Source: an uncultured Clostridiaceae bacterium
GTDB lineage: Bacteria > Bacillota > Clostridia > Clostridiales > Oxobacteraceae
Length of the DNA stretch: 22,885 bases
Reading direction: 5' to 3'
NCBI GenBank assembly: GCA_937900065.1
Contig: CALCDS010000140.1
Span: 1-22,885, forward strand
The position numbers and the translations under genes were made by a program. Shown piece by piece: positions 1 through 6,229 of this stretch. Numbering within the stretch: the stretch's first letter is position 1; each line of letters begins with the position of its first letter. Under the pieces are notes generated by a model. That model had not been told where the DNA came from. It was given only the letters and a program-made list of their open reading frames with translations, and made no database searches.

Positions 1-2
1 AC

Positions 3-47
3 AAGAAAGAGGGTTTTGACGGCATAGAGCACGAGAATGCAGTTTAG
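3..47 (+). CDS. C-terminal end of an unidentified upstream gene (partial)
   Basis: The first bases contain an open frame of 14 codons that ends KKEGFDGIEHENAV before a TAG at 45-47. It is the only plus-strand frame that stays open this far, and a strong terminator follows 27 bp later, which fits a gene end. By synteny with Bacillus (divIVA-ileS-ylyA-lsp) the neighbour could be divIVA or ileS, but the tail is too short to identify. The call rests only on position and the following terminator. Confidence 0.3.
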   Translation, partial: KKEGFDGIEHENAV

Positions 48-74
48 GGGCAAAATATATCGGCATACATATTT

Positions 75-108
75 AAAGCTTTCCATTTAGACATGTGAAA
101 GCTTTTTT
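75..108 (+). terminator. Rho-independent terminator
   Basis: A perfect 9-bp stem (AAAGCTTTC at 75-83 with GAAAGCTTT at 97-105) has a 13-nt loop and runs into a T-run at 103-108. It closes the transcript of the gene truncated at the left edge. Confidence 0.75.
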
Positions 109-163
109 ATGCATGTGTATAGTTGCACGAATTGCGTTTTCACTTTAACGAGGAGGAAATTTG

Positions 164-304
164 ATGAGTGACTATTTTAATCTATACAATTCAATTTCTA
201 TTATAGAGTCAGTGCTTAAAATATTTACATATATTGCTGTCATAATCGTTTTGTATAAAGTGCTCCAAGCCCTTAATATATATATAAGCAAGAATATAAA
301 ATAA
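164..304 (+). CDS. Small membrane peptide, 46 aa, unknown function
   Basis: An ATG at 164 follows an excellent ribosome binding site (AGGAGGAAAT at 151-160) and opens a 46-codon frame ending TAA at 302-304. The product begins MSDYFNLYNS. It has a hydrophobic stretch at about residues 18-34 (LKIFTYIAVIIVLYKVL), which suggests a single membrane segment, and a short basic tail ending SKNIK. A terminator lies upstream (75-108) and another downstream (439-481), so it is probably its own transcription unit. I do not recognise the family and infer no function. The strong Shine-Dalgarno and one clean hydrophobic helix make a real peptide more likely than chance. Confidence 0.6.
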   Translation: MSDYFNLYNSISIIESVLKIFTYIAVIIVLYKVLQALNIYISKNIK

Positions 305-368
305 GATCAGTTTATATTAAAAAGCGTGGTGCTGATTTTTGAGCATCCTTTTCGCCTGTTCACATCTT

Positions 369-404
369 TTAAGTTCTAAGGCTCATTTGTTAAACAGAAC
401 TTAA
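369..404. repeat. 9-bp inverted repeat with 18-nt spacer
   Basis: TTAAGTTCT (369-377) pairs perfectly with AGAACTTAA (396-404). No T-run follows, so it does not look like a terminator. It sits between the 46-aa gene and the terminator at 439-481. It could be an RNA stem or a binding site. Confidence 0.4.
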
Positions 405-438
405 GGTCAAAACATATGGATCGGATATGAATAAGGAC

Positions 439-481
439 AAACCCAACGTATTGTGCATTTGCGGCATGTTGGGTTTATTTT
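439..481 (+). terminator. Rho-independent terminator
   Basis: AAACCCAAC (439-447) pairs perfectly with GTTGGGTTT (468-476). A further G-U and T-A pair lie inside, and a T-rich tail (TTTATTTTTAT) follows. It ends transcription coming from the 46-aa membrane peptide or from a small RNA between 305 and 438. Confidence 0.75.
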
Positions 482-545
482 TATATATTGTATATTATAT
501 AAGCCGTTCATAATAAAATTAAAAAGTCCGGAGGAAAAGGCCATA

Positions 546-704
546 GAAATTCACCCATTTGAGACTCTGGAAAACTTTAATTTTACGGTGGATGAATTAT
601 ATGGATTGTCCACTATTAAAATAAAAATAGTTAATGTAGACAATCCATGAAATTCACCCATTTGAGACTCTGGAAAACTTTAATTTTACGGTGGATGAAT
701 TATA
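546..704. repeat. Two identical 56-bp direct repeats flanking a palindrome
   Basis: Positions 546-601 and 649-704 are identical over 56 bp and lie 103 bp apart. The spacer between them starts and ends with an exact inverted repeat: ATGGATTGTC at 601-610 (its first base shared with copy 1) and GACAATCCAT at 639-648. A second inner stem is ACTATT at 612-617 with AATAGT at 626-631. Each 56-bp copy has weakly inverted ends (AATTCA near its left end, TGAATT near its right end). The structure reads either as 1.5 copies of a 103-bp tandem unit or as a small MITE-like element. Perfect identity in an otherwise non-coding A/T-rich stretch suggests a recent event or selection. I do not recognise the family. 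Confidence 0.85.
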
Positions 705-792
705 AAAATAAAATAAATGGATAAATTATTTAAAAGAGAAAATAACTAGAACAGCATTATAAATTATATATCGATTCAATGGAGGGATTGGA

Positions 793-1404
793 ATGGACGC
801 TAAACATTTGGAGCATTTTAAAAGTTTGCTTTATGATGAAATGGAAAGGACAAATGAAATATTAAACGGGATTAAAGAGAATATGGGGCTTGAAGAATCA
901 CTGAAGGACAATACATCTGAACTGTCGTCATATGACAACCATCCTGCCGATTTAGGGAGCGAGACATTTGAAATTGAGAAGAACAGGGCTTTAAAGGCAA
1001 ATGAGGTTACACATATGAAGAAAATTCAAGATGCCTTGAATAGGATTGAAAATGGAAAATATGGTATTTGTGAAATATGCAAGAAGGAAATAGACTATGA
1101 AAGGCTGAAAGCCGTTCCATATGCAACATTATGCGCATCTTGCGAAAGTGAAAGGGGTTCTAACTATGATCATCCGCAGGATAGGCCGGTTGAAGAGAGT
1201 GTGAACCTACATCCTTTGGGAGAAAAAAGCGGGAATGCCGAAGATTATACAGGATATGATGGTGAAGATGTATGGCAGGAGCTTACTAATTATGATTCCC
1301 CAAATTATATGTTATTTGACGATGACGATGAAGACAGGCAAGGTGTTGTGGAAGAGACTGATAAAATCAGCAATGAGCAGTATAAAAAACAGCTTGGGGA
1401 TTGA
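793..1404 (+). CDS. yteA: YteA-family TraR/DksA-type C4 zinc-finger protein
   Basis: The 203-aa product belongs to the DksA/TraR superfamily, in the yteA-like branch typical of endospore-forming Firmicutes. The zinc site is visible as C93-x2-C96 and C114-x2-C117 (CEIC and CASC). Upstream lies the conserved segment around YDNHPADLGSETFE (about 47-60), after a predicted helical N-terminus (1-40) that would form the coiled-coil arm. The C-terminal 80 residues are acidic and include a DDDDED run near 177-182. The start at 793 has GGAGGGA at 781-787. DksA proteins bind the RNA polymerase secondary channel, but the role of the YteA branch is not established. In B. subtilis the related ylyA sits at the same place just before lsp, which supports the assignment. 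Confidence 0.85.
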   Translation: MDAKHLEHFKSLLYDEMERTNEILNGIKENMGLEESLKDNTSELSSYDNHPADLGSETFEIEKNRALKANEVTHMKKIQDALNRIENGKYGICEICKKEIDYERLKAVPYATLCASCESERGSNYDHPQDRPVEESVNLHPLGEKSGNAEDYTGYDGEDVWQELTNYDSPNYMLFDDDDEDRQGVVEETDKISNEQYKKQLGD

Positions 1405-1457
1405 TTCGGACTTTAGCATGATTGTTTAATAGGCTTGATAAAGCTGAGGGTGGTACT

Positions 1458-1901
1458 ATGTTTTTAGTGCTCTTGTTCGGTATTGTGATATTGGACCAGG
1501 TTACAAAATATCTGGCATATGTTTATTTGCAGCCTCAAAATACAATACCCGTTATAAATAACTTTTTTTATCTTACATACCTTGAAAACAGGAATGCTGT
1601 ATCTGACTCATTAAGGGATGGGCCATGGTTTATTATATCTATAGCTGGTATAATCGTGATATCCGCATTGTTTTATAATTTAACAAGACATGGAATAAAT
1701 GAAGCTGCAAAAATTGGTACAGCTCTTATATCTGCAGGGATCATAGGAAATTTTATAGACAGCCTAAGGAACGGATATATAATTCATTTTCTTGATTTTT
1801 CAATTTGGCCTATCTTGAATATAGCCGATATATCTGCAGCCTTAGGATGTATGATTTTAATCAGTCTATTGTTCTTTAAAGGAAAGGATAGGGCTGCATA
1901 A
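1458..1901 (+). CDS. lspA: LspA-like (signal peptidase II family) membrane protein with degenerate active site
   Basis: The 147-aa protein has the LspA fold: four hydrophobic segments (about 2-20, 57-75, 86-100, 122-140), the early DQxTK motif (D13) and the late NIAD motif (N121, D124). LspA cleaves prolipoprotein signal peptides with an aspartate dyad. The family motif NxGAAFG reads NRNAVSD here (44-50), DR reads DS (101-102), and the first catalytic Asp, normally in VVDF, is His110 in IIHF. The second Asp (D124) remains. The frame is intact, and no neighbouring frame restores the lost motifs. I chose ATG 1458, after GAGGGTGG at 1446-1453; an upstream ATG at 1422 lacks a good site. The position before rluD and pyrR matches B. 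subtilis lsp. It is a probable pseudoenzyme or strongly diverged paralogue. Confidence 0.75.
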   Translation: MFLVLLFGIVILDQVTKYLAYVYLQPQNTIPVINNFFYLTYLENRNAVSDSLRDGPWFIISIAGIIVISALFYNLTRHGINEAAKIGTALISAGIIGNFIDSLRNGYIIHFLDFSIWPILNIADISAALGCMILISLLFFKGKDRAA

Positions 1902-1917
1902 TGTGTGAGGTGGGGGT

Positions 1918-2832
1918 ATGGATTTAAAAACTATAGTGTGTTCGAAATCCGGAGAAAGAATTGATTCATATGTAGCAAACTCTTTGGACGAGCTCTCGAG
2001 ATCCTATGTGCAAAAGCTGATAGATGAGGGAATGGTAAAGGTAAACGATAAATTAGTAAAACCCAATTATAAGGTTAAAATAGATGATATAATAACTGTA
2101 GGCATACCTGAACCTGTCAAACTTGAAGTAAAAGCTGAGGATATAAAGCTTGATATATTGTACGAAGATGATGATGTCATTGTTGTAAACAAACCTCAGG
2201 GTATGGTCGTTCATCCTGCAGCCGGAAATTATACAGGAACGCTTGTGAATGCATTGTTATATCATTGTACCAATCTATCTGGCATAAACGGAGTATTGAG
2301 ACCTGGAATAGTGCACAGGATAGACAAGGACACGAGCGGGGTGCTCGTGGTAGCTAAAAATGATATGGCGCACAGAAATCTTGCAAAACAGATAAAAGAG
2401 CATACAGTAAACAGGCGCTATATTGCGCTTGTCGAGGGGGTAATAAAAACAGAGTGCGGCACGGTCGAGGGAGCGATTGGAAGAAATCCAACCGATAGAA
2501 AAAAGATGGACATAGTTCAAAACGGAAAGCCTGCAATAACTCATTTTAAGGTTCTTAGGCGCTTTAAGAATTATACATTGATCGAAGCTAAACTTGAAAC
2601 AGGAAGGACTCATCAGATAAGGGTACATATGTCCCATATAGGCCACCCTGTTGTCGGAGACCCATTGTACGGAGTCAAAAAACAAAAGTTCAATTTAAAA
2701 GGCCAAGCCCTGCATGCGGCGGTTCTTGGCTTTATGCATCCGCGTACGGGAGATTATATGGAATTTAGGGCACCACTTCCCGATTATTTTAAAAAACTGA
2801 TCTCTGTTTTAGATGCGGACAATCAAAATTAA
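1918..2832 (+). CDS. rluD: RluA/RluD-family 23S rRNA pseudouridine synthase
   Basis: The 304-aa protein converts uridine to pseudouridine in RNA, most likely in 23S rRNA. An N-terminal S4 RNA-binding domain covers about residues 13-60 (ERIDSYVAN to the VGIPEP linker). The catalytic domain carries the RluA signature HRIDKDTSG with nucleophile D136. The C-terminal motif GRTHQIRVH is also present. Length and domain order match RluD. The start at 1918 follows GAGGTGGGGG. It is the orthologue by position of B. subtilis ylyB, between lsp and pyrR, 16 bp after the LspA-like gene, so it is probably co-transcribed. The exact target uridines cannot be read from sequence. Confidence 0.93.
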   Translation: MDLKTIVCSKSGERIDSYVANSLDELSRSYVQKLIDEGMVKVNDKLVKPNYKVKIDDIITVGIPEPVKLEVKAEDIKLDILYEDDDVIVVNKPQGMVVHPAAGNYTGTLVNALLYHCTNLSGINGVLRPGIVHRIDKDTSGVLVVAKNDMAHRNLAKQIKEHTVNRRYIALVEGVIKTECGTVEGAIGRNPTDRKKMDIVQNGKPAITHFKVLRRFKNYTLIEAKLETGRTHQIRVHMSHIGHPVVGDPLYGVKKQKFNLKGQALHAAVLGFMHPRTGDYMEFRAPLPDYFKKLISVLDADNQN

Positions 2833-2878
2833 GTATTAAAATTAATGGATTTTCATTTCATTAAAAGGAGATGCTAGT

Positions 2879-3415
2879 ATGATAGAAAAGGCTCAAATTA
2901 TGGATGAAAAGGCTATTGACCGTGCACTTATAAGGATAGCTCATGAAATCGTGGAAAAAAATAAAGGCGTGCAGAATATGGCATTGATAGGGATAAAGCG
3001 AAGAGGAGTGCCTCTGGCTAAAAGGATCGCAAATGAAATTTATAAAATTGAAAATGCAAAAATGAATGTTGGAGTGCTTGATATAACCCTTTACAGGGAT
3101 GATTTGAGCCTGCTGCATGAGCAACCGGTTTTAAACAGCACGAGCGTGGACTTTGATATAACAAATAAAATAATCATACTTGTGGATGACGTTTTATATA
3201 CCGGAAGGACCGTACGCGCTGCTCTGGATGCGATAATGGATCTTGGAAGGCCAAAAGCAATACAACTTGCAATATTGATTGACCGTGGGCACAGGGAACT
3301 TCCAATAAGAGCTGATTATGTCGGCAAAAACGTGCCCACGTCCAGAAACGAAGTCATAAGCGTAAATTTAGAAGAGGTTGACAGTGTAAACAAGGTTGTA
3401 ATAAATGAATTATGA
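2879..3415 (+). CDS. pyrR: PyrR bifunctional pyr regulator / uracil phosphoribosyltransferase
   Basis: The 178-aa product has the PyrR/phosphoribosyltransferase fold, with the PRPP-binding loop at residues 102-114 (VDDVLYTGRTVRA). PyrR senses UMP and binds pyr mRNA leaders to promote termination. It also has weak uracil phosphoribosyltransferase activity. The site AAAGGAG lies just ahead of ATG 2879. The 46-bp gap from rluD is too short for a PyrR-type attenuator. No pyrimidine genes follow: the next gene is on the opposite strand, 9 bp beyond the stop. Any pyr targets must therefore lie elsewhere in the genome. Confidence 0.93.
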   Translation: MIEKAQIMDEKAIDRALIRIAHEIVEKNKGVQNMALIGIKRRGVPLAKRIANEIYKIENAKMNVGVLDITLYRDDLSLLHEQPVLNSTSVDFDITNKIIILVDDVLYTGRTVRAALDAIMDLGRPKAIQLAILIDRGHRELPIRADYVGKNVPTSRNEVISVNLEEVDSVNKVVINEL

Positions 3416-3424
3416 ATTAAATGT

Positions 3425-5191
3425 TTAATCCATTTTGAGTTTCAATCCCTTTATCATGTTCTCATCAGGAGTGACGTGGATCGTGCGGTTGGTATAGTAA
3501 ATCACCATACCCGGCTTTGCACCTGAAGGCTTCTTTACATTTTTCCTCTCCGTGTAATCCACAGGCACATTCGATGAATTTTTAGCCTTGCTGTAATATG
3601 ATGCAAGTGCAGCAGCTTCATTGAGCGTAGCTTCACCCACAGTATTTCCGCCTGATTTGATGATAACATGGGAACCCGGAATTTTCTTTGTATGCATCCA
3701 AATGTCTTTTGAAGATGCAAATTTAAGCGTAAGGTAATCATTTTGCACATTGTTCTTTCCAACATATATGTCAAATCCTTCTGATGATACATAGTGCATT
3801 GGTTTGGACCGCTGTTTTTTCCTTGATGCGGTATTTTTATTAGGCTTGATGTATTTCAATGATATAAGCTCATTTCTTATCTCTTCGATTTCATCATACT
3901 CTGTGCAATTTTCAAGATTTAAAAGCTGGCCTTCAAGGTATTCGATTTCTTCAAGGTTTTCCTTTAGCTGTTCATTTACGGTTTGTTCAGCAGTTTTATC
4001 CTTATTGTATTTTTTATAATAATTCTGTGCATTTTCTATTGGCGTTAACATAAAATCAAGAGGTATTTCAAGAGTGGGCTGGGATTCATCATAATAATTA
4101 GTCACCAGCGCTTTTTTATCTCCTTTTTTTATATTCCTAAGGTCTGTCATTATAAGATCGCCGTATAACTTATATATATTTTTTTGAGAGCATTCTTTTA
4201 ACTTTTCATGCTGTATCGAAAGCTTTTTATAGCAGCGGGATAAATTGGTGTTTATGATCTTGTGTATGTCTGAAGATCTCTGTTTTATCCTGTCGGTCCT
4301 GTCTTTAGCTGTATAATAGTTTTCGATTGTACTGGATATTGAATCCACTGCGGAAATATCCATAGGCTTTAGATAATTAAGAGGCAGTGAATAGAAATCA
4401 TAGGCCGCCTTATTTTTGTAATATATGCACGGATTGAAATCATTGCCGGATACTTTTTTTATAAATGCGCAAAGCGAATATTTTAATTTTTCCACGCCTG
4501 GTTCATCTATTGATGAAACCAGTGTGTTTTCATTGAAACCTGCATTATTGCAAATCTCTTTTGCTGCAAACAAGCTTATGCCGTCAAAGTTGGATGCTAT
4601 GAATTTTGCAAGCTTTGTATCTTTAATACATTTATTTAACCTCGATAGGAAAGCTTCCATATCAAAGCTCAAAGGCTCAAGCTTATCCTGAACCGGAGGG
4701 TATTTGTACTTTACCTTAGGGAGCAATTCCCTGTAACTGCTCATATCTGAAGTAAGATGCCTTATGCTGTCAATTACGATTCCATCGTTTTCATTTACAA
4801 GCGTTATATTGCTGCGCCTCCCCATTATTTCACAAAAAATTATCTTGTTTGAAAGGCTTCCAAGTTCATCGTAGCATTCCACATATATTTTGATTATCCT
4901 GTCAAGATTATGCTGCTTTATCCCTACAATCCTGCCTCCTGACAGATGCTTCCTCAGCACCATGCAGAAAATGGGGGCATCTATTGGGCTTTGCTTGGTT
5001 ATGCTTGTTATATGCACCCTTGGATAATTGGCGCTTGAAGACATAAGAAGCTTATAGTTTTTGCCGTTGTTTCTTACAGATAATATAATCTCATCTTTTT
5101 CAGGTTGAGTGACCTTGTCTATCCTTCCACCCGTGAGTTTACAATCTAATTCCCATACTATATTTCTTACAACAACTCCATCAATCGGCAT
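3425..5191 (-). CDS. rqcH: RqcH, NFACT-family ribosome quality control factor
   Basis: The 588-aa protein was formerly called fibronectin-binding protein A. It belongs to the Rqc2/NEMF/RqcH family, which binds stalled 50S subunits and recruits Ala-tRNA to add C-terminal alanine tails that mark nascent chains for degradation. The N-terminal NFACT domain carries D97-R98, the pair needed for tailing in B. subtilis RqcH. A long charged coiled coil fills the middle (about 380-440). The C-terminal NFACT-R domain starts near residue 496 (DIWMHTKKIPGSHVII). I chose the ATG at 5191 because GGAGGA lies just upstream and it puts D97/R98 in the family numbering; an ATG seven codons earlier has no better site. 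It is transcribed from the divergent promoter shared with dapF. Confidence 0.93.
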   Translation of the reverse strand: MPIDGVVVRNIVWELDCKLTGGRIDKVTQPEKDEIILSVRNNGKNYKLLMSSSANYPRVHITSITKQSPIDAPIFCMVLRKHLSGGRIVGIKQHNLDRIIKIYVECYDELGSLSNKIIFCEIMGRRSNITLVNENDGIVIDSIRHLTSDMSSYRELLPKVKYKYPPVQDKLEPLSFDMEAFLSRLNKCIKDTKLAKFIASNFDGISLFAAKEICNNAGFNENTLVSSIDEPGVEKLKYSLCAFIKKVSGNDFNPCIYYKNKAAYDFYSLPLNYLKPMDISAVDSISSTIENYYTAKDRTDRIKQRSSDIHKIINTNLSRCYKKLSIQHEKLKECSQKNIYKLYGDLIMTDLRNIKKGDKKALVTNYYDESQPTLEIPLDFMLTPIENAQNYYKKYNKDKTAEQTVNEQLKENLEEIEYLEGQLLNLENCTEYDEIEEIRNELISLKYIKPNKNTASRKKQRSKPMHYVSSEGFDIYVGKNNVQNDYLTLKFASSKDIWMHTKKIPGSHVIIKSGGNTVGEATLNEAAALASYYSKAKNSSNVPVDYTERKNVKKPSGAKPGMVIYYTNRTIHVTPDENMIKGLKLKMD

Positions 5192-5238
5192 ATAAAATCC
5201 TCCACATTTCAAAAATCATGATTAAACGTCACACAAGT

Positions 5239-5262
5239 ATAGTATAACATATGATATACTAT
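5239..5262. promoter_or_regulatory. Palindromic divergent promoter between rqcH and dapF
   Basis: ATAGTATA (5239-5246) and TATACTAT (5255-5262) form an exact 8-bp inverted repeat around an 8-nt centre. On the plus strand TGATATACT (5252-5260) reads as an extended -10 box. On the minus strand the mirror half reads TGTTATACT (5241-5249), also an extended -10. Neither strand has a good -35, which fits extended -10 promoters. Predicted starts leave leaders of about 30 nt for dapF and about 43 nt for rqcH. The two promoters overlap, so polymerase binding would be mutually exclusive. Confidence 0.55.
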
Positions 5263-5297
5263 ATCTATTGATTTGTTTTATTGTGCGGAGGGATATT

Positions 5298-6125
5298 ATG
5301 TTTTTCACAAAAATGCAGGGTACTGGAAACGATTTTATAATAATAGAGGATTTAAACTCTCAAATAAGGGATTATAGTGGCATTGCAAAGATTTTGTGCG
5401 ACAGGCATTTTGGTGTAGGCGGTGACGGGCTTTTGATAGTAAAAAAATCCGATATTGCCGATGCTAAGATGCTAATATATAATTCTGACGGTTCCGAAGC
5501 TGAAATGTGCGGAAACGGCATAAGGTGCTTTGCAAAATATATATATGACAGCAAACTTGCTCAAAAGGACAATGTCACAATCGAGACATTATGCGGAGTA
5601 AAAAGGATCGAGCTCATAAAGCAAAGTGATAGTATAACAGGTGCCAGAGTCAATATGGGCCGTCCGCAACTGGACCCTAAAATGATTCCGGCCTTGATTC
5701 AAGGCGAAAGTATTGTCTCAAGGAACATTTTTGTGGGAAGGGATGAATACACAATTACTTCTCTTAACATGGGCGTACCGCATACGATATTGTTTGTGGA
5801 TGATGTCAATGGCATTGATGCCTCAAATATAGGAAGCAGAATAGAAAAAAGCGACTATTTTCCCAAAGGGACCAATGTCAATTTTGTAAATGTATTAAAT
5901 GATTGCGAATTCAATGTAAGAACTTGGGAGAGGGGTGCAGGTCTGACCTTAGCGTGCGGTACGGGTGCATGTGCCTCACTTGTTGCATGCGTCTTGAATG
6001 GAAAGACCAAAAGATGTGCAAAGGCTCATCTTTTAGGGGGCAATGTCACAGTTGAGTGGAGCGACAATGGAGATGTGTTTATGACCGGCCAGTGCAAGAC
6101 AGTGTTTAAGGGAGAACTGCAGTAA
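5298..6125 (+). CDS. dapF: Diaminopimelate epimerase
   Basis: The 275-aa enzyme interconverts LL- and meso-diaminopimelate, the last steps towards lysine and peptidoglycan precursors. The two catalytic cysteines are visible as C71 in MCGNGIRC and C220 in ACGTGAC. The N-terminus FFTKMQGTGNDF is typical of the family, and length is normal. ATG 5298 was chosen because GCGGAGGG (5285-5292) precedes it; an in-frame ATG ten codons upstream lies inside the leader. It starts from the divergent promoter with rqcH and appears to be a single gene, since the next gene is 104 bp downstream with its own ribosome binding site. Confidence 0.95.
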   Translation: MFFTKMQGTGNDFIIIEDLNSQIRDYSGIAKILCDRHFGVGGDGLLIVKKSDIADAKMLIYNSDGSEAEMCGNGIRCFAKYIYDSKLAQKDNVTIETLCGVKRIELIKQSDSITGARVNMGRPQLDPKMIPALIQGESIVSRNIFVGRDEYTITSLNMGVPHTILFVDDVNGIDASNIGSRIEKSDYFPKGTNVNFVNVLNDCEFNVRTWERGAGLTLACGTGACASLVACVLNGKTKRCAKAHLLGGNVTVEWSDNGDVFMTGQCKTVFKGELQ

Positions 6126-6184
6126 GGGCATTGTAAATAGATTATGCATTTTATCATAAACTGGAATATATCGTAACACCTGGA

Positions 6185-6212
6185 ATAATATTATATCACA
6201 GGACAATATTAT
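6185..6212. repeat. 8-bp A/T-only inverted repeat before the lipoprotein gene
   Basis: ATAATATT (6185-6192) and AATATTAT (6205-6212) flank 12 nt immediately upstream of the GGAGG of the lipoprotein gene. It could fold at the 5' end of the mRNA or be chance in A/T-rich DNA. No clear -35/-10 pair was found in the 6126-6229 gap. Confidence 0.25.
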
Positions 6213-6229
6213 CTTGGAGGCGGGTATAT

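Larger units (their letters stand above)
305..792. other. 488-bp region without a supported gene
   Basis: This gap before the yteA-type gene holds a 9-bp inverted repeat (369-404), a strong terminator (439-481) and the 56-bp duplicate repeat structure (546-704). From 705 to 780 it is very A/T-rich and probably contains the promoter for the next gene, although I see no convincing -35/-10 pair. A 65-codon open frame from 453 begins inside the terminator hairpin and runs through the repeat, so I do not call it a gene. Confidence 0.6.

Noticed and set aside
305..481. T-box or other known riboswitch
   Set aside because: No T-box consensus or recognisable aptamer core; only one simple inverted repeat and a terminator.
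453..650. 65-codon plus-strand open frame
   Set aside because: It begins inside the loop of the terminator at 439-481, has no ribosome binding site and runs through the 56-bp repeat and palindrome. The second repeat copy is in a different frame.
546..704. Two-repeat CRISPR array
   Set aside because: Repeats of 56 bp are too long, there is only one spacer, the spacer is itself palindromic, and no cas genes are nearby.
1580..1640. Frameshift or pseudogene explanation for the odd LspA motif
   Set aside because: The alternative frames here give no NxGAAF sequence and soon hit stops; the frame continues cleanly into the later motifs.
2275..2685. 136-codon minus-strand open frame inside rluD
   Set aside because: It is a shadow of the pseudouridine synthase catalytic domain with unnatural composition and no start signals.
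2833..2878. PyrR-type attenuator upstream of pyrR
   Set aside because: The gap is 46 bp with no terminator/anti-terminator stems.
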